In this document: positions 8,690-16,389 of the stretch, piece by piece
How the letters are laid out: each line of letters opens with the position of its first letter
How positions within the stretch are numbered: position 1 is the first letter of the stretch
Source: an uncultured Prochlorococcus sp.
Lineage (GTDB): Bacteria; Cyanobacteriota; Cyanobacteriia; PCC-6307; Cyanobiaceae
Assembly (NCBI GenBank): GCA_902612005.1
Contig: CACMCA010000011.1
Coordinates: 1-47,187 of the forward strand
Length of the DNA: 47,187 bases
Reading direction: 5' to 3'
The notes under the pieces: generated by a model
Databases searched by the model: none
The model's input: the letters and a program-made list of their open reading frames with translations, nothing else
Told to the model about the DNA's origin: nothing
Position numbers and translations under genes: made by a program

Positions 8690-9781
8690 ATGAACGAAAA
8701 TTCTTCCCAAACCATTAAAGAACTTTCTGAGGATCAAGAAATTAAAAATTCGTCTGAGTTAGATAATGATACGGCTACTCAAAATGAGGAAGATTTATCA
8801 TTTGAAAAGAGCGATATACCTTCAGCAGACTCTTCATCTAGCAGAACAAATACTGATTTTGACAATGCAGGATTCACACAAGAAGAATTTGCATCACTAT
8901 TGGGTAAGTATGACTATAACTTTAAACCTGGGGACCTAGTTAAAGGTACCGTTTTTGCTCTAGAGCCCAAAGGAGCCATGATAGATATTGGGGCAAAAAC
9001 AGCTGCTTTTATGCCTGTTCAGGAGGTTTCAATAAATAGAGTTGAGGGACTTAATGATGTTCTACAACCTTCAGAAAGTAGAGAATTTTTCATAATGAGC
9101 GAAGAAAATGAAGATGGCCAATTAGCCCTCTCCATTAGAAGAATTGAATATCAAAGAGCATGGGAAAGGGTTAGGCAACTCCAAAAAGAAGATGCGACTA
9201 TTTATTCTGAAGTTTTTGCAACAAACAGAGGCGGAGCTCTTGTTAGGGTAGAAGGCTTAAGAGGTTTTATCCCAGGCTCTCATATAAGTGCTCGAAAAAT
9301 CAAAGATGACTTAGAAGGTGAATATTTACCTTTAAAATTTCTTGAAGTTGATGAAGAGAGAAATAGATTAGTACTCAGTCATAGAAGAGCTTTGGTTGAG
9401 AAAAAAATGAACCGACTTGAAGTAGGCGAAGTTGTTGTTGGTTCTGTAAAAGGTATTAAACCTTATGGAGCCTTTATTGATATTGGTGGAGTTAGTGGTC
9501 TATTGCACATTTCTGAGATAAGTCATGAACATATTGAGACTCCTCATAATGTTTTAAATGTGAATGACCAAATGAAAGTTATGATAATTGACCTTGATTC
9601 AGAAAGAGGACGAATTTCGTTATCTACCAAAGCACTTGAACCTGAACCAGGAGATATGTTAACTGACCCTCAAAAAGTTTTTAGTAAAGCTGAAGAAATG
9701 GCAGCCAAATACAAACAAATGTTATTTGAACAAACTGACGAGGTTGAAGAGATGCCCACAGCTTCAGCTGAAACACAATAA
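8690..9781 (+). CDS. rpsA: 30S ribosomal protein S1 (three S1 repeats)
   Basis: Ribosomal protein S1 binds mRNA and assists translation initiation. Three S1 RNA-binding repeats are visible: about residues 75-140 (GDLVKGTVFALEPKGAMIDIG), 155-215 (EVFATNRGGALVRVEGLRGFIPGS) and 240-310 (GEVVVGSVKGIKPYGAFIDIGG). The first ~65 residues are acidic and low in complexity. The protein has 363 residues, the short cyanobacterial/plastid form instead of the six-repeat form of E. coli. It lies between nrdR and metK on the same strand, with a structured leader in front. Confidence 0.95.
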   Translation: MNENSSQTIKELSEDQEIKNSSELDNDTATQNEEDLSFEKSDIPSADSSSSRTNTDFDNAGFTQEEFASLLGKYDYNFKPGDLVKGTVFALEPKGAMIDIGAKTAAFMPVQEVSINRVEGLNDVLQPSESREFFIMSEENEDGQLALSIRRIEYQRAWERVRQLQKEDATIYSEVFATNRGGALVRVEGLRGFIPGSHISARKIKDDLEGEYLPLKFLEVDEERNRLVLSHRRALVEKKMNRLEVGEVVVGSVKGIKPYGAFIDIGGVSGLLHISEISHEHIETPHNVLNVNDQMKVMIIDLDSERGRISLSTKALEPEPGDMLTDPQKVFSKAEEMAAKYKQMLFEQTDEVEEMPTASAETQ

Positions 9782-9920
9782 ATTCGATTATTTATTTTGT
9801 ACACGAATATAAGAACTTAAACCTCATTATTCTTGCACAATTATTATTTAATTTACAATAATTGATTTGTAACTATAGTCTAATTTAGGATAATGTCTAA
9901 TATCGAAAAGTATTTATAGA

Positions 9921-11162
9921 ATGAGTGATTTCATTTTCACTTCTGAATCCGTAACTGAAGGACATCCTGACAAAATATGTGATCAAATAAGTGATGCTGT
10001 TTTAGATGCCTTATTAACAGAAGATCCAGAAAGCAGAGTTGCATGCGAAACTGTTGTTAATACTGGTCTTTGTTTACTTACTGGAGAAATTACTTCAAAA
10101 GCAAAAGTCGATTACATAAAACTTGTTAGAAATGTAATTAAAGAAATTGGATATGCAGATGATAGAGGTGGTGGTTTTGACGCAAATAGTTGTGCAGTTT
10201 TAGTGGCACTTGACGAGCAATCACCAGATATTTCACAAGGAGTAAACGAAGCAGATGATATTAACGATGATTTAGAGGATAATACTGGAGCTGGTGACCA
10301 AGGCATAATGTTCGGCTATGCATGCGATGAAACCCCTGAATTAATGCCCTTACCGATTAGCTTGGCACATAGATTAGCCATTCAACTTGCCAGAGTAAGG
10401 CATGAAAAATGCCTAAATTACTTACTCCCGGATGGCAAAACTCAAGTTAGCATTGATTACAAAAAAGGAGTGCCAGTTTCTATTAATACTATTTTAATTT
10501 CAACTCAACATAATCCTGAGATTGATGGGGTAACAAATGAAGAAGAAATTCGTCAAAGAATTAAAGAAGATTTATGGACGAATGTTGTAATTCCTGCTAC
10601 TGAAGATTTAGAAATCAAACCAAACATTCACAAAACAAGATTTCTAGTAAACCCCACAGGAAAGTTTGTCGTAGGAGGACCTCAAGGGGATGCCGGGCTT
10701 ACTGGCAGAAAAATTATTGTAGATACTTATGGTGGATATGCAAGACATGGAGGAGGGGCATTTTCTGGTAAAGATCCCACAAAAGTAGATAGATCAGCAG
10801 CTTATGCAGCACGTTATGTAGCTAAAAGCATAGTTAAGGCAAAATTAGCAAAAAAGGCAGAAGTGCAATTAAGTTATGCAATTGGAGTAGCAAAACCAAT
10901 TTCCATTTTAGTTGAAACTTTTGATACTGGAGTTATTTCACAAGCTAATTTGACTGAGCTTATTAAAGAGCACTTTGATTTAAGACCCTCAGCAATAATT
11001 AAAGAATTTAATTTAAGAAATCTACCCAAAAAAATGGGAGGTAAATTTTTCAGAAAGACTGCATCCTATGGACATTTTGGCAGAAGAGATCTTGAGCTAC
11101 CTTGGGAAAATGTAGAAGAGAAAGCAACCCAATTAGCAGAGGCTTCCAAAATCTTCTTATAA
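9921..11162 (+). CDS. metK: S-adenosylmethionine synthetase MetK
   Basis: MetK makes S-adenosylmethionine from methionine and ATP. Diagnostic motifs are [10 protein letters not shown] at the N-terminus, [12 protein letters not shown] in the middle (ATP binding) and [16 protein letters not shown] towards the end (phosphate-binding loop). At 413 residues it is slightly longer than the E. coli enzyme, as expected in cyanobacteria. The 139-bp spacer in front shows no SAM riboswitch that I can recognise. The following kinase starts 11 bp downstream. Confidence 0.97.
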   Translation: MSDFIFTSESVTEGHPDKICDQISDAVLDALLTEDPESRVACETVVNTGLCLLTGEITSKAKVDYIKLVRNVIKEIGYADDRGGGFDANSCAVLVALDEQSPDISQGVNEADDINDDLEDNTGAGDQGIMFGYACDETPELMPLPISLAHRLAIQLARVRHEKCLNYLLPDGKTQVSIDYKKGVPVSINTILISTQHNPEIDGVTNEEEIRQRIKEDLWTNVVIPATEDLEIKPNIHKTRFLVNPTGKFVVGGPQGDAGLTGRKIIVDTYGGYARHGGGAFSGKDPTKVDRSAAYAARYVAKSIVKAKLAKKAEVQLSYAIGVAKPISILVETFDTGVISQANLTELIKEHFDLRPSAIIKEFNLRNLPKKMGGKFFRKTASYGHFGRRDLELPWENVEEKATQLAEASKIFL

Positions 11163-11173
11163 ATATTTATTCT

Positions 11174-12403
11174 ATGCCTGATAATTTTTATGGAGGGTTA
11201 GATTTTGGAACCAGTGGTGCAAGAATATCAATAATTAATCTTCATAAAGAATTAGTATATTCAAATTCAGTTACATATCTATATGGCTTTAAAAATCCAA
11301 ATTCTTGGATCAATTCTTGCGAAAAGCTCTTAGTTAGTTTACCTATTGAAGTAAAAATCAACCTTAATAAATTGGCTATCTCGGGCACTTCAGGAACTTT
11401 AATAGCATCGAATTTGCGAGGAGATCCGATAGGAGAAGCAATACCTTATGACCAAGCATGTATTGAACATAAGATCCTTCTTGAATCCTTAACTTCTGGA
11501 GAAGATCATTTGCGAACTCCATACAGTAGTCTTGCTAAAGCATTAAAACTTATTGATAAATATGGAACAAATATACTTTTGCGACATCAATCTGATTGGA
11601 TCACTGGTTGGTTTTTAAAAGATTGGGCTCATGGGGAAGAAGGTAATAATCTAAAACTTGGTTGGGATCTAAAAAAAGAATCATGGCCAAAAAGCTATCT
11701 CAATACTTCATGGCAAAAATGTTTACCACATATAATAAAAAGTGGAAAAGTTATTGGACAAGTCAATTCTGATTTAGCAGAGAGATTTAACTTAAATAAG
11801 AAATTAATATTAATATCAGGAACAACTGACTCTAATGCAGGTTTAATAGCTGCAGATTTAGGTAAAGAAGATGGCCTTACAGTATTAGGCACAACAATTG
11901 TGATAAAAAAAATTATTGATAAACCTATAAAAAAACTGGGCATTACAATCCATAGAGTAAACGACGACTGGATATGTGGAGGAGCATCAAATGCTGGATG
12001 CGGCATCTTGTCTAAGTTCTTTTCTGATTTAGAAATAAAGGAACTCAGTCGGCAAATTAATCCATCGGAAAACACTTCTTTGGATCTTTTACCGCTTAAC
12101 AGTAAAGGAGAGAGATTTCCTGTTAATAATGCTAATTTAGAGCCGATACTTGGTCCTAGACCAGTAAGCGACTCACTTTATTTACATGCATTATTTGAAG
12201 GGCTAGCTAGGATCGAACTGAAAGGATGGGAAAAACTAGGCAAACTAACGGGTTCCCTTCCAAAAAAAATTATTACTATTGGTGGAGGTTCAAAAAACCC
12301 TCAGTGGAGAAAAATAAGAGAAAAAATTATAAATATACCAATAGTTTCATGTAATAAAACCACCTCTTTTGGTACTGCCTTATTAGCGATTAATTCAAAA
12401 TAA
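11174..12403 (+). CDS. FGGY-family sugar kinase (possible D-ribulokinase)
   Basis: The N-terminal phosphate-binding loop GGLDFGTSGARISI and the C-terminal TIGGGSKNPQW motif identify an FGGY carbohydrate kinase; ISGTTDSNAGLIAADLG is the middle adenosine-site region. The ATG at 11174 is chosen because it puts the first motif 8 residues from the start; a longer reading from 11102 would overlap metK. At 409 residues it is shorter than typical xylulokinases. Similar short cyanobacterial and plant kinases are known to prefer D-ribulose, so that activity is likely but not proven. It probably shares a transcript with metK. Confidence 0.87.
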   Translation: MPDNFYGGLDFGTSGARISIINLHKELVYSNSVTYLYGFKNPNSWINSCEKLLVSLPIEVKINLNKLAISGTSGTLIASNLRGDPIGEAIPYDQACIEHKILLESLTSGEDHLRTPYSSLAKALKLIDKYGTNILLRHQSDWITGWFLKDWAHGEEGNNLKLGWDLKKESWPKSYLNTSWQKCLPHIIKSGKVIGQVNSDLAERFNLNKKLILISGTTDSNAGLIAADLGKEDGLTVLGTTIVIKKIIDKPIKKLGITIHRVNDDWICGGASNAGCGILSKFFSDLEIKELSRQINPSENTSLDLLPLNSKGERFPVNNANLEPILGPRPVSDSLYLHALFEGLARIELKGWEKLGKLTGSLPKKIITIGGGSKNPQWRKIREKIINIPIVSCNKTTSFGTALLAINSK

Positions 12404-12492
12404 TAATTTTTGGATATTTGATAAAGATATAAAATTTTTAATTAAAAGGGTTTCACAAACTACACATCTTAATTTAAAGTATATAGGTTAGA

Positions 12493-12565
12493 GCCGGGAT
12501 AGCTCAGTTGGTAGAGCAGGCGACTGAAAATCGCCGTGTCCCCAGTTCAAATCTGGGTCCTGGCA
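12493..12565 (+). tRNA. tRNA-Phe (anticodon GAA)
   Basis: A complete 73-nt cloverleaf is visible: acceptor stem GCCGGGA/TCCTGGC with one G-T pair, D-stem GCTC/GAGC, anticodon stem GGCGA/TCGCC around the loop CTGAAAA (anticodon GAA), and T-stem CCCAG/CTGGG around TTCAAAT. The discriminator is A and CCA is not encoded. A terminator follows closely. The stretch downstream is the only accessory-like block in the window, and tRNA genes are common integration points. Confidence 0.97.
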
Positions 12566-12585
12566 CCTTCAATATGAAGTCAAAC

Positions 12586-12609
12586 AAGCATCTCTCTGAG
12601 GTGCTTTTT
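12586..12609 (+). terminator. rho-independent terminator after tRNA-Phe
   Basis: AAGCATCTC (12586-12594) pairs with GAGGTGCTT (12598-12606), with one T-G pair, around a TCT loop, followed by a short T-run. It begins 21 bases after the tRNA. Confidence 0.8.
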
Positions 12610-12872
12610 AATGCCTAGATGCATTTGCAGCAATGCTTTAGGTGCAGAAGATAAAAACTAAATAGTTCATATTTATGCGTCCTGTTTAGGGATTTAATTG
12701 GTATGGAACCAGTATGGTACCGTTGTTAACCTCAAAATATTTTTTTTGCTCCAAAAAGTTCCATCCTTTAATGCACTTTTGAATGAAGCAAATCTAAAAT
12801 ATTAATAACTGAATGCATCTTTAAGCAAAAATAAATGAGTATTCATAAAGATATTTAAAAACTTATCAATTA
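12610..12872. other. gene-poor spacer after tRNA-Phe with an 11-bp tandem repeat
   Basis: I find no convincing gene here on either strand, only frames of about 16-40 codons without a believable product. The one notable element is an imperfect tandem repeat of 11-bp period, GTATGGAACCA then GTATGGTACC (12701-12721), which also contains the GGTACC palindrome. With the tRNA next to it, the stretch could be a remnant of an integrated element, but there is no copy of the tRNA 3' end further downstream to support an attachment site. Confidence 0.4.
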
Positions 12873-13097
12873 TTATTTTTCAAACTTCCAAGTCGCTCCA
12901 CTAATAAAGAACAATGTTGTTGAGACTGCTCCAGCAGAGTAACCAAGCATTAAAGCACAGTCTCTATCAAAACCCCCATAATAACATTTATCACTAGATT
13001 CTCTAATAGCATCTATTGAAAAATGCTCGTAGATACTGCAGCAACGGCAAACGCACTTCTTAGGAAAATAAAAGGTGATTTCATAGTTTTCAAACAT
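12873..13097 (-). pseudogene. short hypothetical gene, probably frameshifted
   Basis: The open frame encodes 74 residues. Its second half (from SIDAIRESSDKCYYGGFDRD) looks like normal protein, but its first 26 residues are Cys-rich and odd. In the neighbouring frame, an ATG at 13084 gives MKSPFIFLRSAFAVAAVSTSIF, a good secretion-signal-like start that then stops at 13013-13015. Adding one T to the five-T run at this point would join the two parts into a 70-residue exported protein. I infer a one-base deletion, either real decay or a sequencing error. No family recognised; the C-terminal part has one hydrophobic stretch (ALMLGYSAGAVSTTLFFISG). Confidence 0.5.
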
Positions 13098-13264
13098 TCA
13101 CTTTTGGTTGATAAACTGTAATTCATTAATTAAATTTTTTAAATCCTACTAGTACTTAAGAAAAAAATTTGAAACAAAATCACTTGGAATTACAACTAAA
13201 TATTTTGTTAGTTTTCAGTCATAAAATACTTTCATATCCTTTTCAAATTTGTACATAGATATAA

Positions 13265-13495
13265 CTAAACTTTTGTTCTAATATTCCAATCTTTCAAAGA
13301 TAACTTCATCTCCATTTTCAAAACTAAATAGAAATAATTATTCGCTTTTGTTTCCCAAGTCCCTTTGACTATAATTAAGTCTCTCTTTCCATCATCATTA
13401 GATGAAGTTATAGTAAAAGTTTTAATTTTTTCGTAATTTATTTTTATAATTGAAAATTTTTTATTTTTCAACTCTGCAGACTTGACCAATGACAC
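13265..13495 (-). pseudogene. short hypothetical reading frame, possibly frameshifted at its end
   Basis: The frame gives 76 residues and overlaps the end of the preceding gene by 35 bp. The middle (KIKTFTITSSNDDGKRDLIIVKGTWET) looks protein-like. The end in this frame is basic and unremarkable, while one base shift near 13325-13340 gives FSFENGDEVIFERLEY followed by a stop at 13278, a much more natural-looking end. I infer a possible one-base deletion in a T-run. It may be a degraded gene or a second domain once joined to its upstream neighbour. No function can be assigned. Confidence 0.35.
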
Positions 13496-13886
13496 CCAAA
13501 ATCAGGGTATCTCCATTTGGATCTTGCCAATCAGCTAAATCGTTGAAATTACTATTTACTTCTTCTATAGAAACATCAACATCTCTAAATGATTTTTCAA
13601 AACAATTTATATCCATTGTATAGAGAATATCATTAGTAATTTCACTTTTTGTTTTGGGAATAAATTTACTCAATACTCTTACAGAACCGTCCTCATTCCT
13701 TTTTATACTTTGTCTATCCCATAACTGCTCTCCATATTCACTTTTAGGGACTCCAATCCATTCATGAGACAAAGCACTTGAATGTTTTATAGAAATAAAC
13801 AGGGACACCAATATGGAAAGGACTAGACCAATGCAATTTCTAAAAAATGTTGAATTAACTTTATCCTTAGAATCAACCATAAACAA
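13461..13886 (-). CDS. hypothetical exported or membrane-anchored protein
   Basis: This 141-residue protein has a hydrophobic segment near the N-terminus (about residues 16-33, NCIGLVLSILVSLFISIK) that fits an uncleaved anchor or signal peptide, followed by a soluble part with HEWIGVPKSEYGEQLWD and ending GVIGQVCRVEK. It has two Cys in the soluble part (INCFEKS and QVCRVE) that could form a disulfide. The layout (short sandwich-like domain, C near the end) vaguely resembles surface-adhesin-E-like proteins, but that is only an impression. The ATG at 13880 (third codon) is an alternative start. It is divergent from the DedA-like gene. Confidence 0.6.
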   Translation of the reverse strand: MFMVDSKDKVNSTFFRNCIGLVLSILVSLFISIKHSSALSHEWIGVPKSEYGEQLWDRQSIKRNEDGSVRVLSKFIPKTKSEITNDILYTMDINCFEKSFRDVDVSIEEVNSNFNDLADWQDPNGDTLILGVIGQVCRVEK

Positions 13887-14026
13887 TTCTTCTATACAAA
13901 AATCTTTGAAAGGGAGTAAATATGAGATTAAAAATTTGTAAAAATTTTTATTGATTAGTAATTCTATTATAGTTAGAATCAGATATTAAATTAAGAATTT
14001 ACTTCCAATAAATTTACTAGAAAATA

Positions 14027-14662
14027 ATGAATAAAATACAGAAATTTTTCTCAGTAGTTTTTTTTATCGCAATATTTGTTGTATTGATTTATTTAATTCA
14101 AAATTATGGGATTGAACCCCTCAGGAACAAAATAGAAAGTATGGGAATTTGGGCTCCTTTTGGAATTTTCATACTAAGAGGAGTAAGTATTATTTTACCA
14201 GCTCTTCCAAGTTCAGCTTATTCTCTGCTAGCAGGTTCATTACTAGGATTCCAAAAAGGTTATATGACAATAATCTTTTCTGATATAGTTTTTTGCCAAG
14301 CTGCTTTCTTTATTGCAAGAAATTATGGGCGAGTCCCTGTAAGGAATTTAGTAGGCCCAAAAGCGATGAAAAAAATTGAAAGTTTTAATCAAAATCAACT
14401 AGAAGAAAATTTCTTTCTAATGACAGGTCTACTAATGACAGGACTTTTTGATTTTCTAAGCTATGCAATTGGTATTGGAGGAACTCGCTGGAAAATATTC
14501 ACTCCAGCATTATTAATAAGCCTTCTGATAAGTGACTCCATACTAGTAGCTGTAGGAGCTGGTGTTAGTCAAGGAGCGGGATTATTCCTAGGAGTAGCTC
14601 TTTTGGGTATGTTTGCTTTAGCAACTATTTCAGGATTAGCAAAAAATAAAATGCCTAAATAA
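14027..14662 (+). CDS. TVP38/DedA-family membrane protein
   Basis: The 211-residue protein has about five hydrophobic segments, and the region LRGVSIILPALPSSAYSLLAGSLLGFQKG (residues ~51-79) carries the conserved Arg and Pro-rich re-entrant loop of the VTT (SNARE-associated/DedA) domain. Members are thought to act as lipid scramblases or membrane-homeostasis factors; the substrate here cannot be told. The C-terminal part is hydrophobic and rich in Gly/Ala. It stands alone, 140 bp from the divergent hypothetical gene and 118 bp before the small gene ahead of cpeS. Confidence 0.85.
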   Translation: MNKIQKFFSVVFFIAIFVVLIYLIQNYGIEPLRNKIESMGIWAPFGIFILRGVSIILPALPSSAYSLLAGSLLGFQKGYMTIIFSDIVFCQAAFFIARNYGRVPVRNLVGPKAMKKIESFNQNQLEENFFLMTGLLMTGLFDFLSYAIGIGGTRWKIFTPALLISLLISDSILVAVGAGVSQGAGLFLGVALLGMFALATISGLAKNKMPK

Positions 14663-14780
14663 CTAAACAGTTAAAAATTTTGTAATCAAATAAGAAAGAT
14701 ATGACATTTTTGCAAACAATAACTATGTGAATAAGAATTCATGCAAGAATAGGAATCGATTAATTTTTTAAAGTTATTAG

Positions 14781-14960
14781 ATGACTCCATTTAGACCAAC
14801 TTCACATGATCGCCCCGGAGAACAAATATCAACCACTCCTTCTGGATTAAAAGTAACTTCTGCTAAGAGATTAATGGTGGATTCAATGGTAAGAATGATT
14901 CAAAAAGCAGAAAATCATTCCGTAGAAGATAAACTTGACGAAGAATCTAACAACAATTAA
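14781..14960 (+). CDS. small hypothetical protein overlapping the cpeS start
   Basis: A 59-codon frame begins with ATG at 14781 and gives [15 protein letters not shown] followed by a basic central part ([22 protein letters not shown]) and an acidic, Asn-rich tail ([11 protein letters not shown]). The centre could form an amphipathic helix. It overlaps the TTG start of cpeS by 26 bp in another frame, which suggests translational coupling. I do not recognise a family. It is supported by its ATG, its codon pattern and its place ahead of a gene with a weak start codon. Confidence 0.6.
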   Translation: MTPFRPTSHDRPGEQISTTPSGLKVTSAKRLMVDSMVRMIQKAENHSVEDKLDEESNNN

Positions 14961-15486
14961 TCAATTCATTGATAAAAGTATAGGAGAGTGGAAATCCATA
15001 CGAAGTACTCATACTTTAGCTTTTCAGGAATTTGAGAACTCAACTAGTAAAATATACATTAAAAATATCAACCCAAAAAATAAAAAAGTTATTGAAATTT
15101 TTAAAAATTACAAATTAAGTTTAAACCTAGAGAGCATAGCCATTTCTATAAAATGGCAAGCTTTTAGTGATTGGGAAGAAGATAATATCAGGCAGGGAGA
15201 TGAAACTATTTTGATATTTTTACCAAAGGATGAGAATTCAGGACTTGTTTTACGAAATAAAGGTTATACAGAATCCTTTATTTCATCATCCAATTATTTT
15301 TTTGATGAACAAAATAATTTACACATTAAAACTATTTACAAATCAAAAGTTTCCGAAGAAAGAATTTGCTTTTTATCAACTCACATAAGATCCAGATTTT
15401 CTACTATTAGAAATCTGGAAAATAACTCAGTAATACAGACGTCACATACTTCGGAGATAAGGAATTTAGCTAGTTTAAAAGATTAA
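14935..15486 (+). CDS. cpeS: phycobiliprotein lyase of the CpeS/CpcS family
   Basis: CpeS-type lyases are lipocalin-like proteins that attach phycoerythrobilin to the central Cys (Cys82-type) of phycobiliprotein beta subunits. The protein begins near [24 protein letters not shown], the family's W-x-S-x-R-T-x-H-x-L-A-F pattern, and continues through [23 protein letters not shown] and [18 protein letters not shown], ending near SEIRNL. Length 183. Start TTG at 14935; no ATG or GTG fits better before the family motif. It converges on cpeB, which is its likely substrate, and the two genes overlap by 17 bp at their ends. Confidence 0.92.
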   Translation: MTKNLTTINQFIDKSIGEWKSIRSTHTLAFQEFENSTSKIYIKNINPKNKKVIEIFKNYKLSLNLESIAISIKWQAFSDWEEDNIRQGDETILIFLPKDENSGLVLRNKGYTESFISSSNYFFDEQNNLHIKTIYKSKVSEERICFLSTHIRSRFSTIRNLENNSVIQTSHTSEIRNLASLKD

Positions 15487-15982
15487 TTATCCTTTCAAAT
15501 TGAAACTTTGTTTCAGATACTAATTTAGGAAGAAAGCCTTTGTTTCCTTGCATATTATTAACTGTAGAATTTAAATCAGAGATTGTTGCATCTCGCATTA
15601 ATTCAACAACCCTTCTTGCATTTCTTAAAGGTACCCCAAGAGCAAGATAAGTATTTTTAAGATCCTTTAAACAACTTTTCTCTAAAACTGATTCGTCATT
15701 AGAAATTAAAAGATAAGCTACAATCCTGAGGATTATTTCTCCATCTCTTAAACAAACGGACATCTTATTAGTTGTATTTAAAGATATTTTTGAATTAACT
15801 GAATCTTGATTTTCACAAATCATTGCTGTTACAGCGTCTGCTGCAATTGCATGTGAATTTCTTGTTAAAGAAGTTATTGCATCTAATCTTGAGTTTGCAC
15901 TATTAATAAATTCTTTTATATTGCTTAAATCATTTAATTTCTTATCAACGGACAATAGTTGATTTTTCTTTGAAACTGACAT
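15470..15982 (-). CDS. cpeB: phycoerythrin beta subunit, reduced form
   Basis: The globin-like phycobiliprotein beta chain is clear from [17 protein letters not shown], then [18 protein letters not shown] and [18 protein letters not shown]. Only the central bilin Cys remains (Cys77 here, the Cys82-type site in CLRDGEIIL). The positions that bind doubly linked bilin and the C-terminal bilin in normal beta-phycoerythrin are Ala45 and a Phe/Leu stretch near the end ([12 protein letters not shown]). This fits the single-chromophore phycoerythrin remnant known from high-light Prochlorococcus, which lacks phycobilisomes and whose role is uncertain (light sensing is one idea). No cpeA is nearby. Confidence 0.94.
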   Translation of the reverse strand: MSVSKKNQLLSVDKKLNDLSNIKEFINSANSRLDAITSLTRNSHAIAADAVTAMICENQDSVNSKISLNTTNKMSVCLRDGEIILRIVAYLLISNDESVLEKSCLKDLKNTYLALGVPLRNARRVVELMRDATISDLNSTVNNMQGNKGFLPKLVSETKFQFERIINLLN

Positions 15983-16160
15983 TCCTAAAGTAAAAATTTA
16001 AAGATTGATCTTAAGAATAATACAAAGCTAGTAAAAACAATACAATTTCAAACTTAACGCAACGCTTCTTAATTTATAACTTCATTCCAAATTGATAGTT
16101 GAAATAATTCAAATAAAAAATTTTTTTCCGCTAATATAAAGTTACATTTTTAATAAGGTT

Positions 16161-16367
16161 TTGGATCAACAAGATTTAAAATTATCAAAGCAACTTATTT
16201 CCTCATATAAAAAGAGATTGGAAAAAGAAATTCTAGACAGAAGTATGAAATTAAAGATGCCTCAAAATAAATTTGAAGAAATAATTAATAACAATAATGA
16301 ACTTATAAATTTAAAAAAAGCGTTAGAAGATCTAGAAACGGAATCTGAATCTCATAGTAAAGTCTGA
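16161..16367 (+). CDS. small charged hypothetical protein upstream of uvrD
   Basis: A 68-codon frame with a TTG start encodes a Lys/Glu-rich protein that is probably helical or coiled coil over most of its length (LKLSKQLISSYKKRLEKEIL, then INLKKALEDLETESE). No Cys, no membrane segment, no family recognised. It ends 22 bp before the uvrD-type helicase and is on the same strand, so it would share its transcript. TAATAT near 16133 could be a -10 box. The weak start codon and low complexity leave some doubt. Confidence 0.5.
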   Translation: MDQQDLKLSKQLISSYKKRLEKEILDRSMKLKMPQNKFEEIINNNNELINLKKALEDLETESESHSKV

Positions 16368-16389
16368 TTTTTGAAAAACCCTTCCAAAA

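Noticed and set aside
9838..9864. Inverted repeat CAATTATT/AATAATTG between rpsA and metK, as a terminator or riboswitch
   Set aside because: It is wholly AT, has an 11-base loop and no T-run, and does not resemble any SAM riboswitch; expected by chance in this composition.
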